Origin: an uncultured Erysipelotrichaceae bacterium
Lineage (GTDB): Bacteria; Bacillota_I; Bacilli_A; RFN20; CAG-826
Reading direction: 5' to 3'
Assembly (NCBI GenBank): GCA_902798595.1
Contig: CADBXE010000008.1
Coordinates: 1 to 51,301 of the forward strand
Length of the DNA stretch: 51,301 bases
Positions within the stretch are counted from its first letter, which is position 1. Every line of letters begins with the position of its first letter. Shown one piece after another: positions 39,093 to 47,428 of the stretch. The notes beneath the pieces were generated by a model that searched no databases, was not told the origin of the DNA, and saw only the letters and a program-made list of their open reading frames with translations. The position numbers and the translations under genes are program-made.

Positions 39093-39665
39093 CTATTTAA
39101 TTAATTTGCCGTAAACTGTACCAGCACAACCAGCAGCGTTACTTTCATCAGTATCGATGTGGCAAGCTAATGCGAAGTCGTCTCTGACACGAACAACGAC
39201 ATCACCAAAGATTAAGCTTCTGCCTGGGCAGTTAACTTCTAATTTAACGATTTGACCGTTTTCAACACCGAATTCTTTGGCATCCGCTGGTGTCATATGA
39301 ATATGACGTTTAGCAACGATGCAGCCTTCAGCTAATTCGAGTTCACCAGCAGGACCAACTAATTTGATGCCTGGGGTGCCTGCTAAATCACCAGATTCTC
39401 TAATGACGGCTGGAACACCTAATGTTCTAGCATCAGTAGCACTGACTTCGACTTGACCCGCTTTTCTAAAAGGTCCGAGGATAGAGACATTAGCGATTGT
39501 CTTCTTTGGGCCAACGATATCTAAACGGGAGAAGGAAACGAATTGACCTGGTTGAGATAATGGAGCTCTGACTTCTAACTTAGCGTCAGCGCCGAATAAT
39601 ATTTTGAATTGTTCTTCTGTCACGTGAATGTGACGAGCACTTGTTTCAACTAAAATTTCTTTCAT
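39093..39665 (-). CDS. pduL: PduL-type phosphotransacylase
   Basis: A 190-residue phosphate acyltransferase of the PduL family, which interconverts acyl-CoA and acyl-phosphate. Two halves each carry the zinc-binding pattern: SARHIHVT (residues 9-16) and AKRHIHMTPADA (about 118-129), with a conserved DARTLG segment between. No microcompartment shell or propanediol genes are near. The N-terminal encapsulation peptide of shell-targeted PduL is absent, so it likely serves acetate fermentation (acetyl-CoA to acetyl-phosphate). SD GAAGG. Forms an operon with the TSCPD gene. Confidence 0.9.
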   Translation of the reverse strand: MKEILVETSARHIHVTEEQFKILFGADAKLEVRAPLSQPGQFVSFSRLDIVGPKKTIANVSILGPFRKAGQVEVSATDARTLGVPAVIRESGDLAGTPGIKLVGPAGELELAEGCIVAKRHIHMTPADAKEFGVENGQIVKLEVNCPGRSLIFGDVVVRVRDDFALACHIDTDESNAAGCAGTVYGKLIK

Positions 39666-39794
39666 GAAATTGCCTTCTTTCTTGCGAATAGTATTCTAGC
39701 AAAGTTCTTTCCATAATTCATTAAAAATGAAATAAAGTTTATTTTTTGTTGCAATAATCTAATTTGTGTGCAAAATTAAGGCGAGGAAATTTTC

Positions 39795-41225
39795 ATGGAA
39801 GAAATCGTTGAAGAATTATTAACTGACCGTATTCTAACCGCTGTTAAGAACCGCAACGCTAAAGAGATTAAAGAAATCTTCGAAACAGTTCCTAACATCG
39901 ACATTGCTGAAGCATTAGACGAAGTTGATGATGCTGCGGTTTTTCTTTATATCTTTAGAACAGTTAATAGTGAATATACTAGCGATTTCTTTACCGAATT
40001 AACAAACGATCAACAAGAGATGATCATCAATGCTTTCACAGATAAGCAATTGATTGATTTATTAGAGAACTCATTCGCTGACGATATCGTCGATACATTG
40101 GAAGAAATGCCTGCTAACGTCGTCGCTAGAGTGCTCAAAGCATGCCCTGCTGATTTAAGAAAAGACGTCAATAACCTTTTAAACTACAAAGAGAACACTG
40201 CTGGTTCAGTAATGACCACTGAGTATCTCGATATGAAAGATGATTTGACTGTTAAGGATGCTCTCAAGATAATTCGTAAACGTGGTAAAGATGCAGAAAC
40301 CGTCTATACCATCTTCGTAAGAGACTCCAAGCGTAACCTCATGGGTACCATTAACTTGGATGATTTAATCTTCGCAGATGAAGACGAAGTTCTTTCTGAA
40401 ATCATGGACCGTGACTTTGTGACATGTAACGTAAACGACGACCAAGAAGAAGTCGCTAACATGTTCAAACGTTATGACCTTAACGCTATGGCGGTTGTGA
40501 ACAATGAAAACAAAATCATTGGTATCATCACCATCGACGACGTGGTCGACATCATCGTCGAAGAAGCGACTGAAGATATCGCTCACTTAAATCAAATCTC
40601 TAACATGGATGAGCCTTATTTAAAGACTCCTGTTTATAAGTTAGTTCTGAAATGCGTACCATGGATTGTTGTGTTGATGGTTTTACAAGTCTTCTCAACT
40701 TTGATTCTTTCTAAGTTCCAAGATGCAATGAAAGCATTCGCTATCTTACCTGTTCTTGTTCCTTTATTAACAGATGCAGGTGGTAACGCTGGTGGTCAAA
40801 CCACTACCATGATTGTTCGTTCCATTTCTTTAGACGAATTTGGAAGAGGCGATTTCAAGCGTGCGGTATGGAAAGAATTCCGTGTTGCTTCATGCATTGC
40901 AGCAATAATCGCGGTCTTTGCTTTTGGCTTACTAATGGCTGAGATGGCGATTGGTATTGCAGATGTCAGTAGTTGTGCTGAAGAAATCGGTGTCAATATC
41001 GTTTTAGCAATGGTCATCGTAGCTAGCCTTATTTCTTGCACATTGTTTGTAACAATGATGGCTGCTAGATTAGTGGCATGTATGTTCCCATTCTTAGCCA
41101 AGAAATTAAGACTTGATCCTGCTGTTGTCTGTGGCCCATTCAACACCACTATTGTTGATGTTATTTCGCTCCTCGTTTATTTCTTCCTCTGGACCAATGT
41201 GTTCAGCAAATTCTTAGGATTTTAA
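39795..41225 (+). CDS. mgtE: MgtE magnesium transporter
   Basis: A 476-residue Mg2+ channel/transporter. It has a cytoplasmic helical N domain (about 10-130), two CBS domains (about 135-255) that sense Mg2+, a connecting plug helix, and five membrane helices from about 285. The channel signature PVLVPLLTDAGGNAGGQTTTM is intact. SD GAGG precedes the start. The 129-nt gap shared with the divergent pduL operon is too short for an M-box. It is followed after 3 nt by a GtrA-type gene. Confidence 0.94.
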   Translation: MEEIVEELLTDRILTAVKNRNAKEIKEIFETVPNIDIAEALDEVDDAAVFLYIFRTVNSEYTSDFFTELTNDQQEMIINAFTDKQLIDLLENSFADDIVDTLEEMPANVVARVLKACPADLRKDVNNLLNYKENTAGSVMTTEYLDMKDDLTVKDALKIIRKRGKDAETVYTIFVRDSKRNLMGTINLDDLIFADEDEVLSEIMDRDFVTCNVNDDQEEVANMFKRYDLNAMAVVNNENKIIGIITIDDVVDIIVEEATEDIAHLNQISNMDEPYLKTPVYKLVLKCVPWIVVLMVLQVFSTLILSKFQDAMKAFAILPVLVPLLTDAGGNAGGQTTTMIVRSISLDEFGRGDFKRAVWKEFRVASCIAAIIAVFAFGLLMAEMAIGIADVSSCAEEIGVNIVLAMVIVASLISCTLFVTMMAARLVACMFPFLAKKLRLDPAVVCGPFNTTIVDVISLLVYFFLWTNVFSKFLGF

Positions 41226-41228
41226 TTT

Positions 41229-41726
41229 ATGAGTAAAAAAGAAAATACTTGGGAACTAGTTAAGTTCCTTATTACTGGTTTGGTTTGCGCTTTAGCGGAT
41301 TTTTTAACAACATCTTTATTTCTAAAAGTCTTCGCCTTTTTACCAGGTCCTGCGCAATCAGCAACAGCTTTATTATTGGGTTTTATCGTTGGTGTGTTTT
41401 TAAACTACATTTTATCAACATACTGGGTGTTCAAAGGCAAACAAGATAGCAAAGTCACTAAGTCTATCGGTTTCATCGTCGCTTTCGTTATCTTAAGCGT
41501 TATTGCTTATGGTCTTAGCTATGGCACCTATGAATTATGCCGTATGCTCATCGCTAATAACTTAGGTATGAACATTAATGAATGCAATATCGGTTATATT
41601 TTCCAACCAAAGCATTGGTTAGAAGGATTATTCTGGCTATTCATCTTAGCGTTCTTCCTTAAGACACTTGTCGGTCTTATTTGGAACTATTTCACTCGAA
41701 AATACATTCTCTATCGCCGTCGATAA
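41229..41726 (+). CDS. GtrA-family membrane protein
   Basis: A 165-residue membrane protein with four hydrophobic helices and the GtrA hallmarks FLITGLVCALADFLTTSLF, FIVGVFLNYILSTYWVF and a terminal RKYILYRR. GtrA-like proteins are thought to help move lipid-linked sugars or to support glycosyltransferases. It starts two bases after the mgtE stop with no SD, so it is coupled. A functional link to Mg2+ transport is unexplained. Confidence 0.85.
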   Translation: MSKKENTWELVKFLITGLVCALADFLTTSLFLKVFAFLPGPAQSATALLLGFIVGVFLNYILSTYWVFKGKQDSKVTKSIGFIVAFVILSVIAYGLSYGTYELCRMLIANNLGMNINECNIGYIFQPKHWLEGLFWLFILAFFLKTLVGLIWNYFTRKYILYRRR

Positions 41727-41747
41727 AATACAACTTAAAATGACAAT

Positions 41748-41772
41748 AAATCGCGAGAAAGTCGCGATTTTT
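41748..41772 (+). terminator. terminator of mgtE-gtrA
   Basis: 9-bp stem AAATCGCGA/TCGCGATTT, loop GAAAG, followed by TT. Confidence 0.8.
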
Positions 41773-41831
41773 AACATATTTATCGCATGTAAAAAACAAC
41801 ACTCTCATATTTAAGGTACATTTTAGGTTTT

Positions 41832-41842
41832 TATAATAGTAT
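41832..41842 (+). promoter_or_regulatory. promoter boxes of the GT2-GtrA operon
   Basis: TATAAT (41832-41837) overlaps TAGTAT (41837-41842), whose end is exactly 6 nt before ATG 41849. No SD is visible, so the first gene is probably translated from a leaderless or very short-leader mRNA. Confidence 0.55.
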
Positions 41843-41848
41843 CAAAGT

Positions 41849-42889
41849 ATGAATTATAGAGTAGCGCTCGTTCCGTCTTATGAACCAGATTTTAATTTAC
41901 TCGAAGTAGCAAATAGTTTACTCGAGAATGGTTTTGATGTGGTTGTTGTTAATGATGGAAGTGGGGAGCAATTTAACGAAGTGTTCAATCAACTCCCAAA
42001 AGAAGTCCACTACCTTTCATATGAAACCAACCATGGTAAAGGCTATGCTTTGAAACATGGAATGAAATACATTAGGGATAATTATGAAGATTGCACAGTT
42101 GTGACATTAGATTCAGACGGGCAACATAAAGTCATTGATGCAATGCGTATTTGTGATCAATGTGAGATTGAACAAAGTTCATCTTTGATTCTTGGTAGTC
42201 GCCACTTCGATAAAAAAGCCCCATTCAAAAGTAGATTCGGTAATTTTATGGCAAGAACTTCGTTCTTAATTTCCACTCATCATAAGATTTATGATACACA
42301 AACAGGTTTAAGAGCGTTCAGAAGCGATTTGTTACCAATGATGATTGATATCAAAGGCGATCGTTATGAATACGAAATGAATGTTCTTCTAGAAACCATT
42401 AGACGCGGCATCAACATCAAAGAAGTTAAGATCGAAACAATTTATTTAAACAACAACGCCGGTACTCATTACAATCCTTTTAAGGACACGATGAAGATTT
42501 TTAAAGAAGTGATTAAGTTTTCAGCTTCTTCATTAATTGGCTTCGGCATAGATTACCTCGCTTACACATTATTAACTCTTATACCAAATGAATGGCCATA
42601 TTGGCTAATTATGTGTAACATCATCGCTAGAATCATTAGCGCTTCCGTTAATTTCACAATTAACTACAAGTTAGTATTTAAGAGCAAGAGCAACGTCTTC
42701 CTCGCCATATTAAAATATGCTTGTCTGGCATTATTCATTTTAGGTTGCGGTACTTTATTCCTCTGGTTACTCGTGGATAAAGCTGGCATGAATAAATACC
42801 TTGCTAAAATCATTGTTGAGGTTACAATGTTTATTATTAGTTGGCTTATACAAAGACTATTTGTCTTTAGGAAGAGGAGAAAAGAGTGA
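41849..42889 (+). CDS. glycosyltransferase family 2 fused to a GtrA-like membrane domain
   Basis: A 346-residue fusion. Residues 1 to about 215 are a GT-A fold family 2 glycosyltransferase of the polyprenol-phosphate mannosyl/glucosyltransferase type: VVVVNDGSG (about 31-39), the DxD-like LDSDGQ (about 84-89) and GSRHFDKKAP (about 115-124). Residues about 225-346 form four membrane helices with GtrA features (VNFTINYKLVF and a final QRLFVFRKRRKE). It should attach a sugar to a lipid carrier at the membrane. First of a three-gene operon, and its stop overlaps the next start (GTGA). Confidence 0.88.
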   Translation: MNYRVALVPSYEPDFNLLEVANSLLENGFDVVVVNDGSGEQFNEVFNQLPKEVHYLSYETNHGKGYALKHGMKYIRDNYEDCTVVTLDSDGQHKVIDAMRICDQCEIEQSSSLILGSRHFDKKAPFKSRFGNFMARTSFLISTHHKIYDTQTGLRAFRSDLLPMMIDIKGDRYEYEMNVLLETIRRGINIKEVKIETIYLNNNAGTHYNPFKDTMKIFKEVIKFSASSLIGFGIDYLAYTLLTLIPNEWPYWLIMCNIIARIISASVNFTINYKLVFKSKSNVFLAILKYACLALFILGCGTLFLWLLVDKAGMNKYLAKIIVEVTMFIISWLIQRLFVFRKRRKE

Positions 42890-44022
42890 AAAAGTTTATT
42901 TTTCCAATCATTGCCACATTAGTGGGTACATGCTTTGTGACCTACTCTTTTCTTGATACTTTCATTATTCCTAAAAACACTAGAAAAGTAAGTTTTACTT
43001 TTGATGAAAGTAATCTTAACATTCCTATCGGGCCCGCTTTAACCCCATCATCCTCCAGTGACAAACCAAATGAATCATCAAACAATTCCTCAGGGAATCC
43101 AAATAGTTCATCTCAACAAACCGCTCAACCACTTTATTCTCATGAATACTATCCAGAGCAACTAACTGTTGAAGAAATATCTAAACTCTTTACACAAGAA
43201 GCGATTTTCATTGAAAGGGGTGGCTATTCTGATCCAGATATTTATATCAATATCACAACCCATAGAGACGCAGAAGACACCACCACATACTATGTAGCGG
43301 ATCTCCGTGTTAGGAACTTGAGCTATTTTAGAGCGGGATTGGCCCACGATACTTTTGGCCAAAACGTCACCGAAAGAACAAGTGATATTTGTACTAGAAA
43401 GAAGGGTCTTCTTGCTATTGATGGTGATACCTATGGTTCGCAAGAAGGTGGCTATGTCGTTAGAAACGGTAACTTAGATGCTAAGGCAATTAGAACTACT
43501 AAGAACTTAGAACGTCGTAAGCCTGATGATTTAATCATCAGGAAAGATGGCACTTTTGAAATCATTGACGAACGCGAAACTTCTTTTGAAGAAGTTAGAG
43601 CTATGGATCCATATCATGTTTTCTCTTTTGGTCCAGCCTTAATTAACAAAAATGAAATTACAGTCACCGAAAACGATGAAGTTGGCACGGCGATGGGCGG
43701 TAATAAAAATCAAAGATGTGCGATGGGAATTATTAATCCTGGTCATTATGTCTTCGTTGTTTCTGATGGCAGAATGAAATCTAGTTATGGCTTATCCTTA
43801 CTTAATTTAGCCAACATTATGAAAGAATTACACTGCGAAACAGCTTATAACCTTGACGGAGGGGGCTCCGCTACCATGTATCTTGGAGACGGAGAAGGAA
43901 ACGCGACCAAAAAAAGCCATTTAATTAATTACCCTCACCAATCTACTCAAGGTTTACCTGATAATCCACGCATGCAACAAAGGGAGGTGAGCGACATTGT
44001 TTACATCGGAAAAAATCTCTAA
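42886..44022 (+). CDS. phosphodiester glycosidase (NAGPA-domain) protein, signal-anchored
   Basis: A 378-residue protein with an N-terminal signal anchor (about 5-26), a Ser/Asn/Pro linker (about 45-80) and an NAGPA-type phosphodiester glycosidase domain (about 110-378). Family landmarks: LLAIDGDTYG...GGYVVRNG (about 169-190), FSFGPALI, CAMGIINPGHYVFVVSDGR (about 280-298) and AYNLDGGGSATMYL (about 323-336). Such enzymes cleave sugar-phosphodiester links outside the membrane. Start is GTG at 42886 with GAGGAG upstream. Same operon as the glycosyltransferase, suggesting synthesis and trimming of a phosphate-linked surface glycan. Confidence 0.88.
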   Translation: MKKFIFPIIATLVGTCFVTYSFLDTFIIPKNTRKVSFTFDESNLNIPIGPALTPSSSSDKPNESSNNSSGNPNSSSQQTAQPLYSHEYYPEQLTVEEISKLFTQEAIFIERGGYSDPDIYINITTHRDAEDTTTYYVADLRVRNLSYFRAGLAHDTFGQNVTERTSDICTRKKGLLAIDGDTYGSQEGGYVVRNGNLDAKAIRTTKNLERRKPDDLIIRKDGTFEIIDERETSFEEVRAMDPYHVFSFGPALINKNEITVTENDEVGTAMGGNKNQRCAMGIINPGHYVFVVSDGRMKSSYGLSLLNLANIMKELHCETAYNLDGGGSATMYLGDGEGNATKKSHLINYPHQSTQGLPDNPRMQQREVSDIVYIGKNL

Positions 44023-44437
44023 AAATGTCATGCGCACCTTATTTATCTATATTGGTGTCACTTTGTTCATTGGTTTATTCTCGACGATTTATGAAATAAA
44101 TAGTCATAATGTGATTAATGCCTCAATGATTTGTGCTTTTATTTACCCGCTTGTATTAGGTGTTGGCATGTATTTAGCAATCCGCTTTATCCCAACCGAT
44201 AAAGTACCAGGTATGATACCCGCTACCATTTATCATTTCGGTGTAGCGATGTGTACAGTGCGTAGCATCTTTATTGGTGTTTTAGAAATTTATGGCACCA
44301 CTAATAGAGCAATGGTGGCTATTTATACAGTTTTAGCATGGTTATTCATAATTGTGGGATTAGGTCTATATTTATTTATTTTAATTAAAGGAATAATAGA
44401 TAAGCGTAAGAAATCTAACCGCTTAACCATTGAATAA
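43997..44437 (+). CDS. small four-helix membrane protein
   Basis: A 146-residue integral membrane protein with about four helices (about 15-35, 43-65, 75-95, 105-135) and a basic C terminus. No family is recognised. The proposed start is TTG at 43997, because a strong GGGAGGTGA SD lies 6 nt upstream. The first in-frame ATG, at 44030, has no SD and would lose 11 residues. It overlaps the 3' end of the glycosidase gene by 26 nt and is the last gene of the operon. Confidence 0.65.
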   Translation: MFTSEKISKNVMRTLFIYIGVTLFIGLFSTIYEINSHNVINASMICAFIYPLVLGVGMYLAIRFIPTDKVPGMIPATIYHFGVAMCTVRSIFIGVLEIYGTTNRAMVAIYTVLAWLFIIVGLGLYLFILIKGIIDKRKKSNRLTIE

Positions 44438-44441
44438 AACT

Positions 44442-44465
44442 AGCATTGCAAAATGCTTTTTTTAT
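44442..44465 (+). terminator. terminator of the surface-glycan operon
   Basis: Stem AGCATT/AATGCT with loop GCAA and seven T, five bases after the stop. Confidence 0.85.
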
Positions 44466-44521
44466 TTGAAATAAAGAATAATGATTCTAAAATAAATATG
44501 TATAAAGGAAGGAAATATATA

Positions 44522-45046
44522 ATGAAAAAAGTTCTTCAATTTGCCGGACTAATTTCTTTAGTTTTGGCGGCAGTTGCGTTCGTTTTAATGATGGCAACTC
44601 CAGCAGTTTCTTATACTGTTTCAAGCAGTTCAACTGTCAACTTCGCAGGCACATTGGCAATCTTTGGTGGCGAATTAGATGCAGCACAAATCTTATTGCT
44701 TTTAACAGATAAGGCAAAACCAGCAACATTAGCTCTTCTCGCTTGGATTTTCATTTTAGTTGGTATGATTATTGTCTTATTGGGAGTCGTTCTACCATTA
44801 TTCAAGGTCAAAGCTATTGAAAAATTTGCAGGTTTATTAAATCTCTGCGCTCTCGTTTTATTCGTCATTGCTGGTATCTTTATGTTCACAGTCAGAGCCG
44901 GATTCTTCTCAGCACAAGGATTTAAGGACGTTCCAGAAAAAGCAGCCATTGGTTTTGGTTGGGTCTTTGGTGGCATTCTTAGTATTGCCGCTGGTGCATT
45001 CGCGATTTTACCAGCCGCTGCTAATTTCTTCGGTAAAAAGAAATAA
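44522..45046 (+). CDS. four-helix membrane protein
   Basis: A 174-residue membrane protein with four helices (about 5-27, 60-85, 95-120, 135-165) and the basic end FFGKKK. The first loop is Ser-rich (TVSSSSTVNF). Low-complexity Ala/Gly/Phe composition. No family recognised. ATG at 44522 has an AAGGAAGG SD. A longer in-frame reading upstream has no SD and begins inside the terminator of the previous operon. Confidence 0.75.
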   Translation: MKKVLQFAGLISLVLAAVAFVLMMATPAVSYTVSSSSTVNFAGTLAIFGGELDAAQILLLLTDKAKPATLALLAWIFILVGMIIVLLGVVLPLFKVKAIEKFAGLLNLCALVLFVIAGIFMFTVRAGFFSAQGFKDVPEKAAIGFGWVFGGILSIAAGAFAILPAAANFFGKKK

Positions 45047-45067
45047 AATATTAGATTAATAACAATT

Positions 45068-45094
45068 AGGGCGCTTAAAAAGCGCTCTTTTTGT
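45068..45094 (+). terminator. intrinsic terminator
   Basis: 9-bp stem AGGGCGCTT/AAGCGCTCT, loop of three, then T run. Confidence 0.85.
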
Positions 45095-45112
45095 ATCTTC
45101 TATAATTTGTGC

Positions 45113-45141
45113 TTGTTTTTTATTGTACGATTTCATACAAT
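45113..45141 (+). promoter_or_regulatory. promoter of tRNA-Leu(GAG)
   Basis: TTGTTT (45113-45118), 17-bp spacer, TACAAT (45136-45141), 16 nt before the tRNA. Confidence 0.65.
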
Positions 45142-45157
45142 AATCAAGCAGTTTGAT

Positions 45158-45242
45158 GCGCGAGTGGCGGAACTGGTAGACGCGTACGTTTGAGGGGCGT
45201 ATAGGATTCCCTGTGTGAGTTCGATTCTCATCTCGCGCACCA
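45158..45242 (+). tRNA. tRNA-Leu, anticodon GAG
   Basis: Class II tRNA, acceptor GCGCGAG/CTCGCGC, discriminator A, encoded CCA. The anticodon stem is TACGT/GCGTA around loop TTGAGGG, reading CUC and CUU. Confidence 0.93.
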
Positions 45243-45252
45243 TTAGATAATT

Positions 45253-45280
45253 ACTCCAGTGATTACTGGAGTTTTTATTT
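45253..45280 (+). terminator. terminator of tRNA-Leu
   Basis: 8-bp stem ACTCCAGT/ACTGGAGT, loop GATT, T-rich tail. Confidence 0.85.
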
Positions 45281-45325
45281 TATCCAAGAGTGTGCCCCAC
45301 TTTTAAAAAAATATTATCGTATGAT

Positions 45326-45354
45326 TTGACTTAACTATATTTAATCATTATATT
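45326..45354 (+). promoter_or_regulatory. strong promoter of a candidate small RNA
   Basis: -35 TTGACT (45326-45331), exactly 17-bp spacer, -10 TATATT (45349-45354). It is very similar to the promoter of the tRNA cluster (TTGACT, 18 bp, TATATT at 50648-50677). The predicted start is at about 45361. Confidence 0.7.
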
Positions 45355-45360
45355 TTTCGT

Positions 45361-45580
45361 GTAGTTAGTTATTACTAACTTATAATTAGCCAATTATCTT
45401 GGATGAATAAAAATCGTTCAAGAAGGTACTCATGATGTATTAGTGAAATGACGGGTTGTACGCTAGAAGCATCAATGAGTAAACAAGCAAGGATTCAATA
45501 TATAGTAGCCTCCTATCTTACATATATATTCGTTCCTAAAATACCAACAAAAAACACGCCTTTGCTTGGGGCGTGTTTTA
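45361..45580 (+). ncRNA. candidate structured small RNA, about 220 nt
   Basis: A stable-RNA-type promoter sits upstream and a GC-rich terminator (45551-45579) closes the unit. No frame longer than a few codons with an SD lies between. Folding by eye gives a hairpin GTTAGT/ACTAAC, a hairpin CCAA/TTGG, and a long stem TACTCAT-GATG / CATC-A-ATGAGTA (bulged A) capped by TAGTG/CGCTA. A further AT-rich stem AATATAT/ATATATT follows. I do not recognise the class: it lacks the tRNA-like end of tmRNA, the GGAAG core of SRP RNA and the size of RNase P RNA. It could be a regulatory RNA or a divergent 6S RNA. Confidence 0.5.
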
Positions 45581-45585
45581 TTATT
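45551..45585. terminator. bidirectional terminator (small RNA and M3 peptidase)
   Basis: Perfect 10-bp stem AAAACACGCC/GGCGTGTTTT with a 9-nt loop, A and T tracts on both sides. Confidence 0.88.
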
Positions 45586-45597
45586 GATAATTAATAA

Positions 45598-47310
45598 TTA
45601 TTGAAGTTTGGATTGATCAAATTCTTTAAGAACCTTAGTTAAAGGCCTAATAACTTTACGCACATTGCCATCCACGAATGGATTTCTTAAGTGGTTCTTT
45701 TCTAAGAGTTCTAAGAATGGATATTTGCCACCCATCTTGCATAACTTGATATATTTCTTCCAAGCTTTTTCATGGCTCTTCATATTTTCGACAGCGAATT
45801 GGAAAGCCACGACTTGGGCTAATGTGTAATCAATGTAATAGAATGGGGAGCCAAAGATATGACTTTGTCTCATCCACCATGTGCCTTTATTTAAAGTTGG
45901 GCAATCATCATATTTCTTGTGTGGGGTATAGCGGGATTCAATTTCCTTATATGCTGCGCATCTTTCTTCGTGTGTAGCGGTTGGATGAGCATAAACCCAG
46001 TGTTGAAATTCATCAATGGTAATACCATAGGGTAAGAATTCAATGGAATCCGCAAGGTGAGAATATTTATACTTTTCTGCATCTTTGCCAAAGAAGCCTT
46101 CCATATATGGCCAAGCAAAGAATTCCATACTCATAGAGTGGATTTCACACGCTTCTAATGTTGGGTTCATGAGTTCAGGAACTTTAATAGAACTACTTAA
46201 GTAGGCTTGGAAAGCGTGACCACCTTCGTGACATAAGACGTTAACATCACCTTGTGTGCCGTTGAAGTTTGAGAAAATAAATGGTGACTTATATTCTGGG
46301 AAGAATGTGCAATAACCACCTGGGGCTTTGCCTTTTCTAGCTTCTAAATCCATGAGTTCATATTTGACCATGAAATCAAAGAATTCTTTACTTTCAGGTC
46401 CTAAATCAGCGTACATCTTTTGTGCTTGCTCAACGAGATATTTTGGATTACCCGCTGGTTTTGGATTACCACTCTTGAACATTAAGTTATAATCAAAGTA
46501 TTGTGGATTCTTAATACCGAGATTTTTCATTTGTTGTTTGTAAAGTTTATTACAAACTGGGACCACTTCTCTGGCAATTTGTTCACGGTAAACCTTAACC
46601 ATATCCGCGTTATAATCTGTTCTTCCTAACATATAGTAGCCAAGTTCTGTAAATGACTTATAGCCAAGTTTTTTAGCCATGGTGTCTCTTAATAAGACTA
46701 ATTCGCCATAGATTTCACCAATTCGCTTTTCGTTTTCGCCAAGCCATTTATCCATTGCTTTAGCGGCTTCTCTTCTTGTTTCTCTATCGCTATCTTGCAA
46801 GTACTTGCCTAGTTGAGAGAGATTTAATGTTTCGCCTCTGAATGAGATTTGTGCACTACCAAAGATCAAATCATATTCGCTAGAGAGCTTATTGATTTGC
46901 ATGAGCTCTGGCATAATCTTTTCATCGAATGTCTTTAATGAAATATCGTATTTCTTAAATAAGAAAGAACCAAACTTCTTTTCTAAGTCCGCACGATATG
47001 GGGCGTTTGCTAATAATTTAGTAACGTCTTGGCTGTATTTAGAGAATGTTGGAGAAACTTCATCTAAATAGTTTTGCGCCTTAGCGTATTTCTTGTTTGT
47101 GGTATCGCAAGAATATAAGACATAGATGATGCTTGCTTGTGTTTCAATTTTGCTGTTGTACTTGTTGAGTTTTTTAATCACTTTGGCCGCTTCATCAGCG
47201 TTCTTGCAAGCGGTTAATTCTTTAATAAACTCTTCCATCTTAGCGGCAAACTTTTTAATGTTTGGAACAACGAGTTTGTAGTCGCTAAATTTAATTGCGT
47301 TTCTTTTCAT
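45598..47310 (-). CDS. M3-family oligoendopeptidase
   Basis: A 570-residue zinc metallopeptidase of the M3 (PepF/thimet) family that cleaves short peptides in the cytoplasm. The zinc motif is H361-E362-G-G-H365, followed by a third-ligand region (LNPTLEACEIHSM, with the expected Glu) and the substrate-binding segment YTLAQVVAFQF. The N-terminal helical lobe (about 1-200) shows the usual PepF features. Length is normal. SD AAAGGA. Monocistronic. Confidence 0.94.
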   Translation of the reverse strand: MKRNAIKFSDYKLVVPNIKKFAAKMEEFIKELTACKNADEAAKVIKKLNKYNSKIETQASIIYVLYSCDTTNKKYAKAQNYLDEVSPTFSKYSQDVTKLLANAPYRADLEKKFGSFLFKKYDISLKTFDEKIMPELMQINKLSSEYDLIFGSAQISFRGETLNLSQLGKYLQDSDRETRREAAKAMDKWLGENEKRIGEIYGELVLLRDTMAKKLGYKSFTELGYYMLGRTDYNADMVKVYREQIAREVVPVCNKLYKQQMKNLGIKNPQYFDYNLMFKSGNPKPAGNPKYLVEQAQKMYADLGPESKEFFDFMVKYELMDLEARKGKAPGGYCTFFPEYKSPFIFSNFNGTQGDVNVLCHEGGHAFQAYLSSSIKVPELMNPTLEACEIHSMSMEFFAWPYMEGFFGKDAEKYKYSHLADSIEFLPYGITIDEFQHWVYAHPTATHEERCAAYKEIESRYTPHKKYDDCPTLNKGTWWMRQSHIFGSPFYYIDYTLAQVVAFQFAVENMKSHEKAWKKYIKLCKMGGKYPFLELLEKNHLRNPFVDGNVRKVIRPLTKVLKEFDQSKLQ

Positions 47311-47401
47311 ATATTTATTTCCTTTCTGTAATTACCTATTTAATTTGGTTGATTAACAACCACCTTTCATATTGTATATAAAACAATAATATATAAACAA
47401 G

Positions 47402-47428
47402 AAAAAAGCACATTTTAATGTGCCTTTT
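47402..47428 (-). terminator. terminator of the LemA-like gene
   Basis: 7-bp stem GCACATT/AATGTGC, loop TT, six T on the minus strand. The stem's distal edge touches the stop codon. Confidence 0.75.

Noticed and set aside
39093..39665. Bacterial microcompartment locus implied by PduL
   Set aside because: No shell-protein genes nearby and no encapsulation peptide at the N terminus.
39666..39794. M-box magnesium riboswitch upstream of mgtE
   Set aside because: Only 129 nt separate mgtE from the divergent pduL gene, and no M-box landmarks are visible.
45361..45580. Identification of the candidate RNA as tmRNA, SRP RNA or RNase P RNA
   Set aside because: No tRNA-like acceptor/T-loop end, no SRP core motif, and it is too short for RNase P RNA. 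6S RNA could not be excluded but the single long rod with central bubble is not obvious.
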